A stretch of 5,138 nt of DNA from Chloroflexota bacterium. Its GTDB lineage: Bacteria > Chloroflexota > Dehalococcoidia > GIF9 > AB-539-J10. The notes under the pieces are model-generated. The model made no database searches, was not told where the DNA came from, and was given only the letters and a program-made list of their open reading frames with translations. The DNA lies in NCBI GenBank assembly GCA_015222255.1, contig JADFUX010000035.1:1-5138 (forward strand), given 5' to 3'. Position 1 is the stretch's first letter. Each line of letters starts with the position of its first letter. This document shows positions 1-5,138 of this stretch, in pieces. Both the position numbers and the translations under genes were made by a program.

Positions 1-227
1 ATCTGGGGGTTAATTAGCGTGATAACCTCCTCTCCGGGCATCTCAATAACCGCTATACGGAGCGGCACTCCTATTTGCGGAGCAGCCAGTCCCACTCCCG
101 AATTGGCCCGCATGGTGTCAATCATGTCGTCAATCAGCTTCTGAATTGAGCCATCGATAACAGTCACTCTTTTGGCTTTTTGCCTCAATACCGGATCGGG
201 CAAGGTGCGAATGGTTACAGTTGCCAT
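1..227 (-). CDS. def: Peptide deformylase, N-terminal part (cut by window edge)
   Basis: Cytoplasmic metalloenzyme that removes the N-formyl group from the initiator methionine of newly made proteins. Only the first 75 residues are present. They show the family opening with a PDP turn (residues 10-12, LPDPVLRQ) and the first conserved motif GVGLAAPQ (residues 44-51), whose glutamine lines the active site. The ILINP-like strand (LINPQ, 71-75) follows at the edge. The metal-binding EGCLS and HEXXH motifs would lie beyond the window, so intactness cannot be judged. It lies 39 bases downstream of priA on the same strand and is probably cotranscribed; priA-def(-fmt) is a common bacterial order. 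The start is not certain. The best purine-rich stretch (AGGGGA) is about 21 bases from the ATG at 227 but 12 bases from an in-frame TTG at 236, so a three-residue longer form is possible. Confidence 0.95.
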   Translation of the reverse strand, partial: MATVTIRTLPDPVLRQKAKRVTVIDGSIQKLIDDMIDTMRANSGVGLAAPQIGVPLRIAVIEMPGEEVITLINPQ

Positions 228-266
228 GTTTGCCAAATTGTACTGCAGTCCCCTGACGGCGTAAAG

Positions 267-2681
267 CTAGACTATACCTACCGGGTCAACATCCACAGTC
301 CAGCCTTGTGGCAATGCTATCGTTGATACCATCTGAACAGGATCATGACCTCGAAGGATAAGTTGCCAGCGATATCTGCCCCTGAGCCTGAAGGCAAAGC
401 CAGGGACAGGACCAATCACACTCAAGTCAGCCATGCCTTTGCTCTCTTTCCCATCAAGGATAATGCGGCTTATCCTCTCCGCCTCTCGGCGACATAGCTC
501 GTTGTTAGTATGAGTATAGACTAGGCGAACAAAGCGGCTGAAGGGAGGATAACTATACTGACGCCGATAGTCCATCTCTTGGTCATAAAAGCTAACATAA
601 TCATGCTTGGCCGCAGCTTGGATAGCATAGTTCTCAGGCGTATATGTCTGGATAATAACCTTCCCTGCCCTAAGCCCACGCCCAGCCCGGCCAGCTACTT
701 GACATAGAAGTTGAAAGGTACGCTCGCCAGCACGGAAATCTGGAAGGTTAAGACCCGTGTCGGCGCTAATTATCCCAGCTAGGGTAACTTGAGGCAAATC
801 CAAGCCCTTAGCTATCATCTGGGTCCCAATGAGTATGTCCGCCTTATGGTCACGAAAACTGCTGAGCAATTCTTCGTGAGCATGTCTCTTTGTAGTCACG
901 TCCCTATCCCACCTGAGCAGTCTTGCCTGAGGGACAAGCGTCTTCAACTCCTCCTCCACCTTCTGGGTGCCGACACCCAAGAATCTGAGTCGATGGCTGA
1001 AGCACTGTGGGCAGGTCTGCGATACTGGAATGGCATAATGGCAGCGATGACAAATCAGTCTCTTCTCTGCCGAATGATAGGTAAGAGCTATGGAGCAGCG
1101 TGGGCAGCGGTAGACAAAGCCACAACTGCCGCATCGGACGAAAGTGGCTGTGCCACGTCGGTTGAGAAAAAGAATTACCTGCTCATCTCGTGCCAAACTC
1201 TCCTTCATGGCAGCCAGCAAGGGGTGGCTAAATAGACTTGTGTTTCCCGCCTTGAGTTCTTCCTTCTCATCCACGATGTTTACTTCGGGGAGGGGTGAAT
1301 AACCGTGAGGAGCGATCCTCTCTTTTAGCTCTACAAGTTGATACTTGCTCAGTTGTGCCTCGTAGAAGCTACCAACACCGGGCGTAGCGCTGCCTAAGAT
1401 GACAACGGCATCAATGAGCTCAGCCAGCTTAATGGCCACATCTCGAGCATGGTAGCGGGGCGACTTATCCTCTTGCTTATATGTCCATTCGTGCTCTTCG
1501 TCTATTATAATCAGTCCAAGGTCAGGCTGAGGCGCAAACAAAGCGCTTCTTGGCCCAATAACCACGTCACACTTTCCTTCCTTTATCCATTGCCATTCAT
1601 CAAATTGCTCTCCCAAGGAAAGACCACTATGTAGTAACGCTACGCGTCCCGGAAAGCGATTGGCAAACCTCTCTACCGTCTGTGGTGTTAAGGCGATTTC
1701 AGGGACAAGGCAAATGCCTCTTTTCCCTGTAGCTATAGCTTTAGCTAGAGCTTGCAGATATATCTCAGTTTTGCCACTGCCGGTAACTCCAAAGAGGAGG
1801 AAAACTGGTGATTTGGACCAGCTGTCTTCAATCGATCTCCAAGCCGCTTCCTGAGAGGGAGTGAGAATTGGCGGCCAAGAGGGTGTCAGGTTGAGACGAG
1901 ACAATGGGTCGCGCCTGACGCTGACCATGTTCACAGAAAGCAAATTTCGGCTTTCCAGAGCTTTAATTGTACCAAGAGAGCAATTGAGGCGTCTTGTCAC
2001 TTCACTAATGGCGACGGGTTGCGTTTGCTGGCTCAGAAACTCCAGAAGCTCCGCTTGCTTGTAGGCTCTGGATTTGTTCAGCAGATTCATCTCAGTCTTA
2101 ACCCTATCCCTGCTACCCACCAGCTTAAGATAAGGATATGTTTTTGGTCTTATCTTTGATTTCTCCAAATCCTGGTTTCTCACGATTAGACGGCGATGCA
2201 GCAAGTTGTTAGTGATTTGTTTAGCTCTCTTTATGCCGATTGCTTTCTCTACCTCCCGTAGGCTCGCTTTCCCCTTTCCCCTTATGAGGTGGATAACCTG
2301 TCTTTGTTCTCCGGTGAGAGACGACAAATCCCCCTCGGGGTACACCAACTGGAAATAGGTGACCAGCTTACGCTCGAAGCCCGGGGGTAGCATCAAGGCT
2401 ATGGCATCAAACAAGGGGGAGAGATAATAATCGCTTATCCACTGAGCGAGCCTGATTTGTATGGGCGAGAGCAAAGGGTCACTGGAGATTACATCCGCTA
2501 TTTCTTTGGTTGCTTCCACCGAGGGCTGGTCGCTTAACTCGGTAACGATGCCCTGAATGACTCTAGAGCCAAAAGGAACCCACACCGCCTGTCCTACGGC
2601 AATATTCAATTGAGCTGGAATGGAGTAGCAAAACGTGGAACGGCTTCCTGGGGAGTTAACCGCTACCTCAGCGTACTGCAT
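267..2681 (-). CDS. priA: Primosomal protein N' (replication restart helicase PriA)
   Basis: Superfamily 2 3'-to-5' DNA helicase that recognises stalled or collapsed forks and starts replisome reloading. The 804-residue protein is full length and close to the long Gram-positive type of the family. In order it has an N-terminal 3'-end DNA-binding domain (about 1-105), a winged-helix region (about 115-180), helicase lobe 1 with Walker A GVTGSGKTE (298-306), GPRSALFAP (376-384), the DEEH box (394-397) followed by the aromatic-rich YKQ/RYHARDVA loop (401-416), and GSATP (430-434). Lobe 2 follows with NRRG (507-510). Eight zinc-binding cysteines come in four CxxC pairs (517/520, 526/529, 544/547, 557/560). 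VGTQKVEEEL (570-579), GTQMIAKGLD (619-628) and VAGRAGRG (662-669) come next, and a C-terminal domain closes the protein. All key motifs are intact. The ATG at 2681 fits the family N-terminus (MQYAEVAV); the ribosome site is weak (GGGG about 7 bases upstream). A long empty stretch precedes it, so it may have its own promoter. Confidence 0.98.
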   Translation of the reverse strand: MQYAEVAVNSPGSRSTFCYSIPAQLNIAVGQAVWVPFGSRVIQGIVTELSDQPSVEATKEIADVISSDPLLSPIQIRLAQWISDYYLSPLFDAIALMLPPGFERKLVTYFQLVYPEGDLSSLTGEQRQVIHLIRGKGKASLREVEKAIGIKRAKQITNNLLHRRLIVRNQDLEKSKIRPKTYPYLKLVGSRDRVKTEMNLLNKSRAYKQAELLEFLSQQTQPVAISEVTRRLNCSLGTIKALESRNLLSVNMVSVRRDPLSRLNLTPSWPPILTPSQEAAWRSIEDSWSKSPVFLLFGVTGSGKTEIYLQALAKAIATGKRGICLVPEIALTPQTVERFANRFPGRVALLHSGLSLGEQFDEWQWIKEGKCDVVIGPRSALFAPQPDLGLIIIDEEHEWTYKQEDKSPRYHARDVAIKLAELIDAVVILGSATPGVGSFYEAQLSKYQLVELKERIAPHGYSPLPEVNIVDEKEELKAGNTSLFSHPLLAAMKESLARDEQVILFLNRRGTATFVRCGSCGFVYRCPRCSIALTYHSAEKRLICHRCHYAIPVSQTCPQCFSHRLRFLGVGTQKVEEELKTLVPQARLLRWDRDVTTKRHAHEELLSSFRDHKADILIGTQMIAKGLDLPQVTLAGIISADTGLNLPDFRAGERTFQLLCQVAGRAGRGLRAGKVIIQTYTPENYAIQAAAKHDYVSFYDQEMDYRRQYSYPPFSRFVRLVYTHTNNELCRREAERISRIILDGKESKGMADLSVIGPVPGFAFRLRGRYRWQLILRGHDPVQMVSTIALPQGWTVDVDPVGIV

Positions 2682-2727
2682 CTACTAGCCCCACTAAGTG
2701 CACCGTGAGTACCATCAATAGGGAAAG

Positions 2728-2928
2728 TCAAGCCAATGGCCCGAGAGGAATTGCCATTGAAGGATAGATTGCAGATCTGATGGTTATCAGAAACATCAGT
2801 ACGTATACTACCACCTTTGTTACATTCAGCCCGATATCCCAATTCTGGGAGGCTTGATTCTCAATGCACAGGTACTGACGGTATAAGACGCTTCGTAACC
2901 TTAGTTCGTGGTGGCAACCGGAGCACAT
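2728..2928 (-). CDS. Doubtful small ORF, 66 residues, one predicted membrane segment
   Basis: Not recognised. The translation opens with a CxxC pair followed by two histidines (MCSGCHHELRLR) and ends with a hydrophobic segment (KVVVYVLMFLITIR, about residues 38-51) before a short proline-containing tail. The ATG has no convincing Shine-Dalgarno sequence upstream, only a weak GTGAAG about 14 bases away. It lies in the gap between rplS and priA on the same strand as both and ends 46 bases before priA. A chance ORF or the remnant of a decayed gene is at least as likely as a real gene. Confidence 0.15.
   Translation of the reverse strand: MCSGCHHELRLRSVLYRQYLCIENQASQNWDIGLNVTKVVVYVLMFLITIRSAIYPSMAIPLGPLA
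2734..2759. repeat. Inverted repeat, 7-bp arms, upstream of priA
   Basis: CAATGGC (2734-2740) and GCCATTG (2753-2759) are perfect complements around a 12-base loop. No T-run follows on either strand, so it does not look like an intrinsic terminator. It sits about 53 bases upstream of the priA start and would be in the priA leader if transcription starts further upstream. The role is unknown. Confidence 0.4.
2776..2791. repeat. Short perfect hairpin TCTGAT-GGTT-ATCAGA
   Basis: A 6-bp perfect stem closes a 4-base loop. It lies 16 bases from the 2734-2759 inverted repeat in the same gene-free stretch. There is no adjacent T-run. It could be part of a structured leader or simply chance. Confidence 0.35.
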
Positions 2929-3058
2929 ATGAATTTGGGCTTCACGGCTGGAGCCAAGAAGCCTTTACAGAGTCTGTACAGAACATAAACACCTGCTACA
3001 AACACTGACGCCGCAGATTTGCCTGCTTTCCACAACGCCACTTCTGCTTTCTTTCCCC

Positions 3059-3121
3059 GCTGAGCAAGGAACTTGCCTCTTTGATTCCCATTCCTTCAAC
3101 TACACGCCAAGACTGCTCAGC
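3059..3121. repeat. Split inverted repeat downstream of rplS
   Basis: A contiguous 13-base segment GCTGAGCAAGGAA (3059-3071) can pair with two separate segments. Its GCTGAGC half pairs with GCTCAGC (3115-3121), and its AAGGAA half pairs with TTCCTT (3091-3096). This leaves an 18-base bulge on one side and a 19-base loop. An alternative local hairpin GCAAG-GAA-CTTGC (3064-3076) competes with it. On the minus strand it begins about 19 bases after the rplS stop, so it would fold in the rplS 3' untranslated region. It has no terminal T-run. A role as a 3'-end stabiliser or factor-dependent termination site is only inference. Confidence 0.35.
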
Positions 3122-3139
3122 CCCCATTCAGGATTCCTG

Positions 3140-3526
3140 TTAGGATTCTGTTTCCTCTTCTTGAGGCATAGCCTTCCCAGTGACTTGCTCCCTTCTCTCC
3201 TTAAGTCGAGCCCGCTTCGCGCTGAGTCCTCGGATATAGTAAAGCTTAGCGCGGCGTACTCTGCCATGCTTGAGCACCTCCACACCTTGAACCGCAGGAG
3301 ATTGGAATGGGAAGGTCCGTTCCACCCCCACTCCGTAGATCACCTGTCTCACGGTAAAGCTTCCGCCATCGACACTCTTTCTAATCCTGATAACGACTCC
3401 TTGAAAATGCTGAAGGCGCTCCTTATCTCCCTCGGTAATCTTGAAGTTAACCCTGACTGTGTCGCCGGGGGAGACTCGAGGAATATTTGGATTTATTTTT
3501 GGCTTGACAAGCTCTCTGATATCCAT
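3140..3526 (-). CDS. rplS: 50S ribosomal protein L19
   Basis: Large-subunit ribosomal protein located at the interface with the 30S subunit. The 128-residue protein is close to the usual bacterial length (about 115-130). Family hallmarks are all visible: GDTVRV (21-26), HFQGVVI (40-46), FTVR (57-60), GVGVERTFP (65-73) and the basic RRAKLYYIR (91-99) leading to a Lys/Arg-rich tail. The last residues are acidic (EEETES), an extension beyond the conserved core. The ATG at 3526 is preceded at proper distance by a good Shine-Dalgarno sequence (GAGGAGAG) that lies inside the end of trmD. The first 34 bases overlap trmD, so translation of the two is probably coupled. The trmD-rplS pairing is conserved in many bacteria, usually after rpsP and rimM, which are not present here. 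Confidence 0.98.
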   Translation of the reverse strand: MDIRELVKPKINPNIPRVSPGDTVRVNFKITEGDKERLQHFQGVVIRIRKSVDGGSFTVRQVIYGVGVERTFPFQSPAVQGVEVLKHGRVRRAKLYYIRGLSAKRARLKERREQVTGKAMPQEEETES

Positions 3527-4233
3527 TTTCTCTCCTCAGTAGATAGAGTTGCCTTCCTCAGGAGGTCGGGTCGCTGCTTCGCCGTTCGCAAAATAGCCTC
3601 TCGACGCCTCCAGAGAGCAATTTCGCCATGATTTCCCGAAAGCAAGACCGAAGGCACTGACCAACCCCGATATGTTTTGGGCCTCGTGTATTGGGGATAC
3701 TCTAAGAGCCCATCATTGTGGGAATCACTGTTCAGTGACACTTGTGAGCCCAGCGCTCCCGGCAAAAGCCTGGCTATAGCATCCACCACCACCATGGCCG
3801 CTAATTCACCACCACTAAGCACATAATCGCCAATGCTGATTTCGTCGGTGGCCAGATGTTCACGCACCCTCTCATCTACACCCTCATAGTGGCCACAAAC
3901 TAACATAAGATGAGAGCAAGAAGCCAACTCTCGGGCGACTTGTTGAGTAAAAAGCCTGCCCTGGGGGGTAAGCAGAATAATAGGGATTTCGCCTGGATTG
4001 GTCTGTTCCTTTATCGCCTCCACAGCCTCAAAAATAGGCTCGGGCTTAAGCAGCATTCCAGGTCCACCTCCGCAGGAATAGTCATCCACAGTACGATGCT
4101 TATCGTGTGTATGGTCACGAATATTGTGAACCACGATATCGATTATCGCCCGTTCTTTGGCTCGCTTCACAATGCTTTGTTCAAATGGTGAAGCAAACAT
4201 CTCCGGGAAAAGACACAGTATGTCAATGCGCAT
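3493..4233 (-). CDS. trmD: tRNA (guanine-N1-)-methyltransferase TrmD
   Basis: SPOUT-class enzyme that transfers a methyl group from S-adenosylmethionine to N1 of G37 in tRNAs, which prevents +1 frameshifting; it works as a homodimer in the cytoplasm. The 246-residue protein has the typical length. It shows the N-terminal [13 protein letters not shown] strand, GGGPGM (55-60), and the trefoil-knot cofactor loops LLTPQGR (87-93), [10 protein letters not shown] (114-123) and [10 protein letters not shown] (134-143). Arg155 in DAIARLLPG and Asp170 in the [13 protein letters not shown] stretch match the family's catalytic Arg/Asp pair. YTRP (182-185) and VLLSGNH (196-202) close the C-terminal domain. 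The ATG at 4233 is chosen over the one 12 codons upstream because the protein then starts at the family N-terminus and AGGGA (4240-4244) sits 6 bases away. It is the first gene of its strand unit, divergent from mraZ. Confidence 0.98.
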   Translation of the reverse strand: MRIDILCLFPEMFASPFEQSIVKRAKERAIIDIVVHNIRDHTHDKHRTVDDYSCGGGPGMLLKPEPIFEAVEAIKEQTNPGEIPIILLTPQGRLFTQQVARELASCSHLMLVCGHYEGVDERVREHLATDEISIGDYVLSGGELAAMVVVDAIARLLPGALGSQVSLNSDSHNDGLLEYPQYTRPKTYRGWSVPSVLLSGNHGEIALWRRREAILRTAKQRPDLLRKATLSTEERKWISESLSSQK

Positions 4234-4269
4234 AAAGTTTCCCTGGCAACAGCTTTCTAAACTACGCAT

Positions 4270-4278
4270 ATTATCATA
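4270..4278 (-). promoter_or_regulatory. Possible trmD -10 element (weak)
   Basis: On the minus strand this reads TATGATAAT, containing two overlapping -10-like hexamers (TATGAT, GATAAT) about 37-45 bases upstream of the trmD ATG. No good TTGACA-like -35 is found at 16-18 bases. The call rests only on the need for a promoter ahead of trmD and on the AT-rich hexamers. Confidence 0.2.
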
Positions 4279-4324
4279 AAGAGGCCATGAAAGAAAGCTG
4301 CGTTCTTGGAGTACTTCTCACTTT

Positions 4325-4352
4325 GGCGAAGGATCATTTGGCAACCTTCGCC
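4325..4352. repeat. Perfect 8-bp inverted repeat in the trmD-mraZ intergenic region
   Basis: GGCGAAGG (4325-4332) and CCTTCGCC (4345-4352) pair perfectly around a 12-base loop. It lies about 92 bases upstream of the trmD start codon and 64 bases upstream of the mraZ -35 element. There is no T-run after either arm, so it is unlikely to be an intrinsic terminator. It could be a binding site for a dimeric regulator, an element of a long trmD leader, or the terminus-like relic of something lost. Confidence 0.45.
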
Positions 4353-4415
4353 CTGCTACAGAGGAAACTAGGGAATATCAAAGGCAGGAAAATATGCAAA
4401 AGTAGGAAAAGGGTA

Positions 4416-4446
4416 TTGACAAATTCTAGGCATGATAGCGTATAAT
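4416..4446 (+). promoter_or_regulatory. Promoter of mraZ (-35 TTGACA, -10 TATAAT)
   Basis: Both hexamers match the housekeeping sigma-factor consensus exactly: TTGACA at 4416-4421 and TATAAT at 4441-4446. The spacer is 19 bases, longer than the optimal 17, which would lower strength. Transcription would start near 4452-4454, giving a leader of about 50 bases. The start point falls in the first MraZ operator repeat. Confidence 0.85.
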
Positions 4447-4450
4447 GTTT

Positions 4451-4476
4451 GTGGGGAGTTGTGGGGATTTGTGGTA
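4451..4476 (+). promoter_or_regulatory. MraZ operator: three TGGGN-type direct repeats
   Basis: Three copies lie exactly 10 bases apart: GTGGGG (4451-4456), GTGGGG (4461-4466) and GTGGTA (4471-4476), each preceded by TT. TGGGN units with 5-base spacers are the known recognition pattern of MraZ in enterobacteria, and here TGGGG-N5-TGGGG-N5-TGGTA fits, with the third unit degenerate. The array starts 5 bases after the -10 element and covers the predicted transcription start, a position suited to repression. Autoregulation of mraZ-rsmH is the inference. Confidence 0.85.
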
Positions 4477-4495
4477 GCCAACAGCCTTTAGGCGT

Positions 4496-4499
4496 GAGG
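4496..4499 (+). promoter_or_regulatory. Shine-Dalgarno site deciding the TTG start of mraZ
   Basis: GAGG ends 5 bases before the TTG at 4505. An in-frame TAG at 4475-4477 and the absence of any ATG or GTG codon between it and the TTG exclude a longer product. Confidence 0.75.
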
Positions 4500-4504
4500 T
4501 AGCT

Positions 4505-4930
4505 TTGTTCTTTGGTGGGTATCAGTACAAGGTTGACGAAAAGGGGAGGTTGCCTTTACCTCCAAAATTCAGGCGGCAAATGAGGGATGGCGTGATCTTG
4601 ACCAAAGGAATAGAGAAATGCATCGACGTTTATCCCCTGAACGAGTGGAACAGATTGGCTGATACCCTGGCAGCCAAGGTGGTAACCCCAGCTAACTTGA
4701 GGAGGTTGAACCGGGCTATCTTTGGCTCTGCCTTTAGTGTTTCTTTCGATGGACAAGGCAGGATAACGCTGCCTGTCCCGTTGCGCACCTATGCTGACAT
4801 TGGTGATACGGTAATGGTCGTGGGTGCTAACGCTCGTGTTGAACTCTGGAATGAGGAACTTTGGAGGTCAGAAGCAGCATCTGCTGGAGAACAGGTAGAA
4901 GACATCGTCGAGAGCCTTGGAGCACAGTAA
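4505..4930 (+). CDS. mraZ: Transcriptional regulator MraZ
   Basis: DNA-binding protein of the AbrB/SpoVT-like swapped-hairpin fold that regulates the division and cell-wall cluster; the family forms ring-shaped oligomers. The 141 residues are a usual length. The two internal repeats are clear: DEKGRLPLPPKFR (11-23) and DGQGRITLPVPLR (82-94), each with the DxxGR core that binds DNA. The start MFFGGYQY matches the family N-terminus although the codon is TTG, read as methionine. A rare initiation codon would hold expression low, which fits a regulator whose overproduction is harmful in other bacteria. The C-terminal tail (about 121-141) is acidic. It is first in its transcription unit, downstream of its own likely operator and immediately before rsmH. 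Confidence 0.97.
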   Translation: MFFGGYQYKVDEKGRLPLPPKFRRQMRDGVILTKGIEKCIDVYPLNEWNRLADTLAAKVVTPANLRRLNRAIFGSAFSVSFDGQGRITLPVPLRTYADIGDTVMVVGANARVELWNEELWRSEAASAGEQVEDIVESLGAQ

Positions 4931-5138
4931 ATGAGTTTAACCGCGTCTTCACCCGTTCATATCCCGGTCTTAATTGACGAAGCCATGGAGGGGCTCGGGG
5001 TTCAACCCGGGGGACGCTTTATCGATTGCACCGTGGGTTTTGGGGGACATGCTGCAGCCATTTTAGAGAAGATTTTGCCCGGGGGAAGGCTTCTAGGTAT
5101 TGACGCTGACCCCGAGGTTGTTCAAATAGCCAAGTCTA
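4931..5138 (+). CDS. rsmH: 16S rRNA (cytosine1402-N4)-methyltransferase RsmH, N-terminal part (cut by window edge)
   Basis: Methylates N4 of C1402 in the decoding centre of 16S rRNA, using S-adenosylmethionine; it is also called mraW. The 69 complete codons visible cover HIPVL (10-14), [14 protein letters not shown] (27-40), which is the cofactor-binding motif I, and GIDADP (56-61), the acidic loop for the cofactor ribose. The ATG follows the mraZ stop directly (TAAATG), and GGAG at 4919-4922 inside the end of mraZ provides the ribosome site, so the two genes are one operon and probably translationally coupled. mraZ-rsmH is the conserved front of the dcw cluster; ftsL, ftsI and mur genes would be expected beyond the edge, but this is inference. 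Confidence 0.96.
   Translation, partial: MSLTASSPVHIPVLIDEAMEGLGVQPGGRFIDCTVGFGGHAAAILEKILPGGRLLGIDADPEVVQIAKS

Larger units (their letters stand above)
2682..3139. other. Gene-poor stretch between rplS and priA
   Basis: This 458-base interval shows no recognisable protein family, tRNA or clear promoter. Canonical neighbours of rplS such as rnhB or yraN were looked for in the translations and are absent. On the minus strand two short open frames occur (3041-2901 with a GTG start, 46 residues; 2928-2728 with an ATG start, 66 residues). Both contain one plausible membrane segment, and neither has a strong ribosome site. Several short perfect inverted repeats lie here (2734-2759, 2776-2791, 2837-2850, 3064-3076), plus the palindrome TCTGTACAGA at 2973-2982. 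None carries a T-run, so no intrinsic terminator is called after rplS. It may be a decayed gene, a long untranslated region, or hold an unrecognised small gene. Confidence 0.6.

Noticed and set aside
789..1235. 148-residue open frame on the plus strand
   Set aside because: It lies wholly opposite the conserved helicase and zinc-binding part of priA, has no recognisable domain and no ribosome site of note; it is an antisense shadow.
2973..2982. Perfect 10-base palindrome TCTGTACAGA
   Set aside because: It resembles an operator half-site pair, but it lacks a nearby promoter or repeated copies and does not match a full LexA box.
2817..3008. 63-residue plus-strand open frame in the rplS-priA gap
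   Set aside because: It begins with TTG, has no ribosome site, runs against the direction of both neighbours and matches nothing recognisable.
2901..3041. 46-residue minus-strand frame with GTG start and one hydrophobic segment
   Set aside because: Only a distant purine stretch (GGGGAAAG) serves as ribosome site and no family is recognisable; kept as part of the gap finding but not called as a gene.
3130..3152. Imperfect tandem repeat of AGGATTCCTGTT across the rplS stop codon
   Set aside because: Two 11-12-base units with one indel are within what chance or a small duplication produces; no function suggested.
3161..3631. 156-residue open frame on the plus strand
   Set aside because: It runs opposite rplS and the end of trmD, both unmistakable; the translation resembles no family.
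3910..4191. 93-residue open frame on the plus strand
   Set aside because: It is entirely antisense to the conserved N-terminal half of trmD.
4234..4269. 12-codon N-terminal extension of trmD from an upstream ATG
   Set aside because: The extension ([12 protein letters not shown]) is not family-like, and the ATG at 4233 has both the canonical N-terminus and a properly spaced AGGGA.
1..5138. tRNA, rRNA, CRISPR arrays, insertion sequences, attachment sites
   Set aside because: Intergenic DNA was read for T-loop motifs, regular spaced repeats, transposase motifs and long terminal inverted repeats; none was seen.

Overview
The window is a stretch of bacterial housekeeping chromosome with moderate base composition (roughly half G+C by eye). 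It holds six recognisable genes, two of them cut by the window edges. No mobile element, CRISPR array, tRNA or rRNA was found. The organism cannot be fixed from these genes alone. The divergent pairing of a mraZ-rsmH division cluster with trmD-rplS and then priA-def, together with a GTP/AT-balanced codon style, would fit a Chloroflexota (Dehalococcoidia-like) or another deep-branching bacterium, but that is a low-confidence guess.

Layout on the minus strand, in transcription order: trmD (4233 down to 3493) runs into rplS (3526 down to 3140) with a 34-base overlap. Then comes a 458-base stretch with no recognisable gene (3139 down to 2682), then priA (2681 down to 267). After 39 bases comes the start of def (227 down to 1, cut by the window edge). 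On the plus strand, a promoter with TTGACA and TATAAT elements (4416-4446) and three 10-base-spaced operator repeats (4451-4476) precede mraZ (4505-4930, TTG start). rsmH begins directly after the mraZ stop codon and is cut by the right edge.

Functionally, the minus-strand genes serve translation and replication restart: TrmD makes the m1G37 tRNA modification that prevents frameshifting, L19 is a large-subunit ribosomal protein, PriA reloads replisomes at collapsed forks, and Def removes the formyl group from new proteins. The plus-strand pair is the front of the dcw (division and cell wall) cluster. MraZ is its transcriptional regulator and RsmH methylates 16S rRNA. The 271-base intergenic region at 4234-4504 therefore separates a translation unit from a division unit.

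The best-supported regulatory signal is the MraZ-type operator array sitting on the predicted mraZ transcription start, which implies autoregulation. The least explained stretch is 2682-3139, which has several short perfect inverted repeats and two small membrane-segment ORFs of doubtful status. I see no convincing previously undescribed system here.
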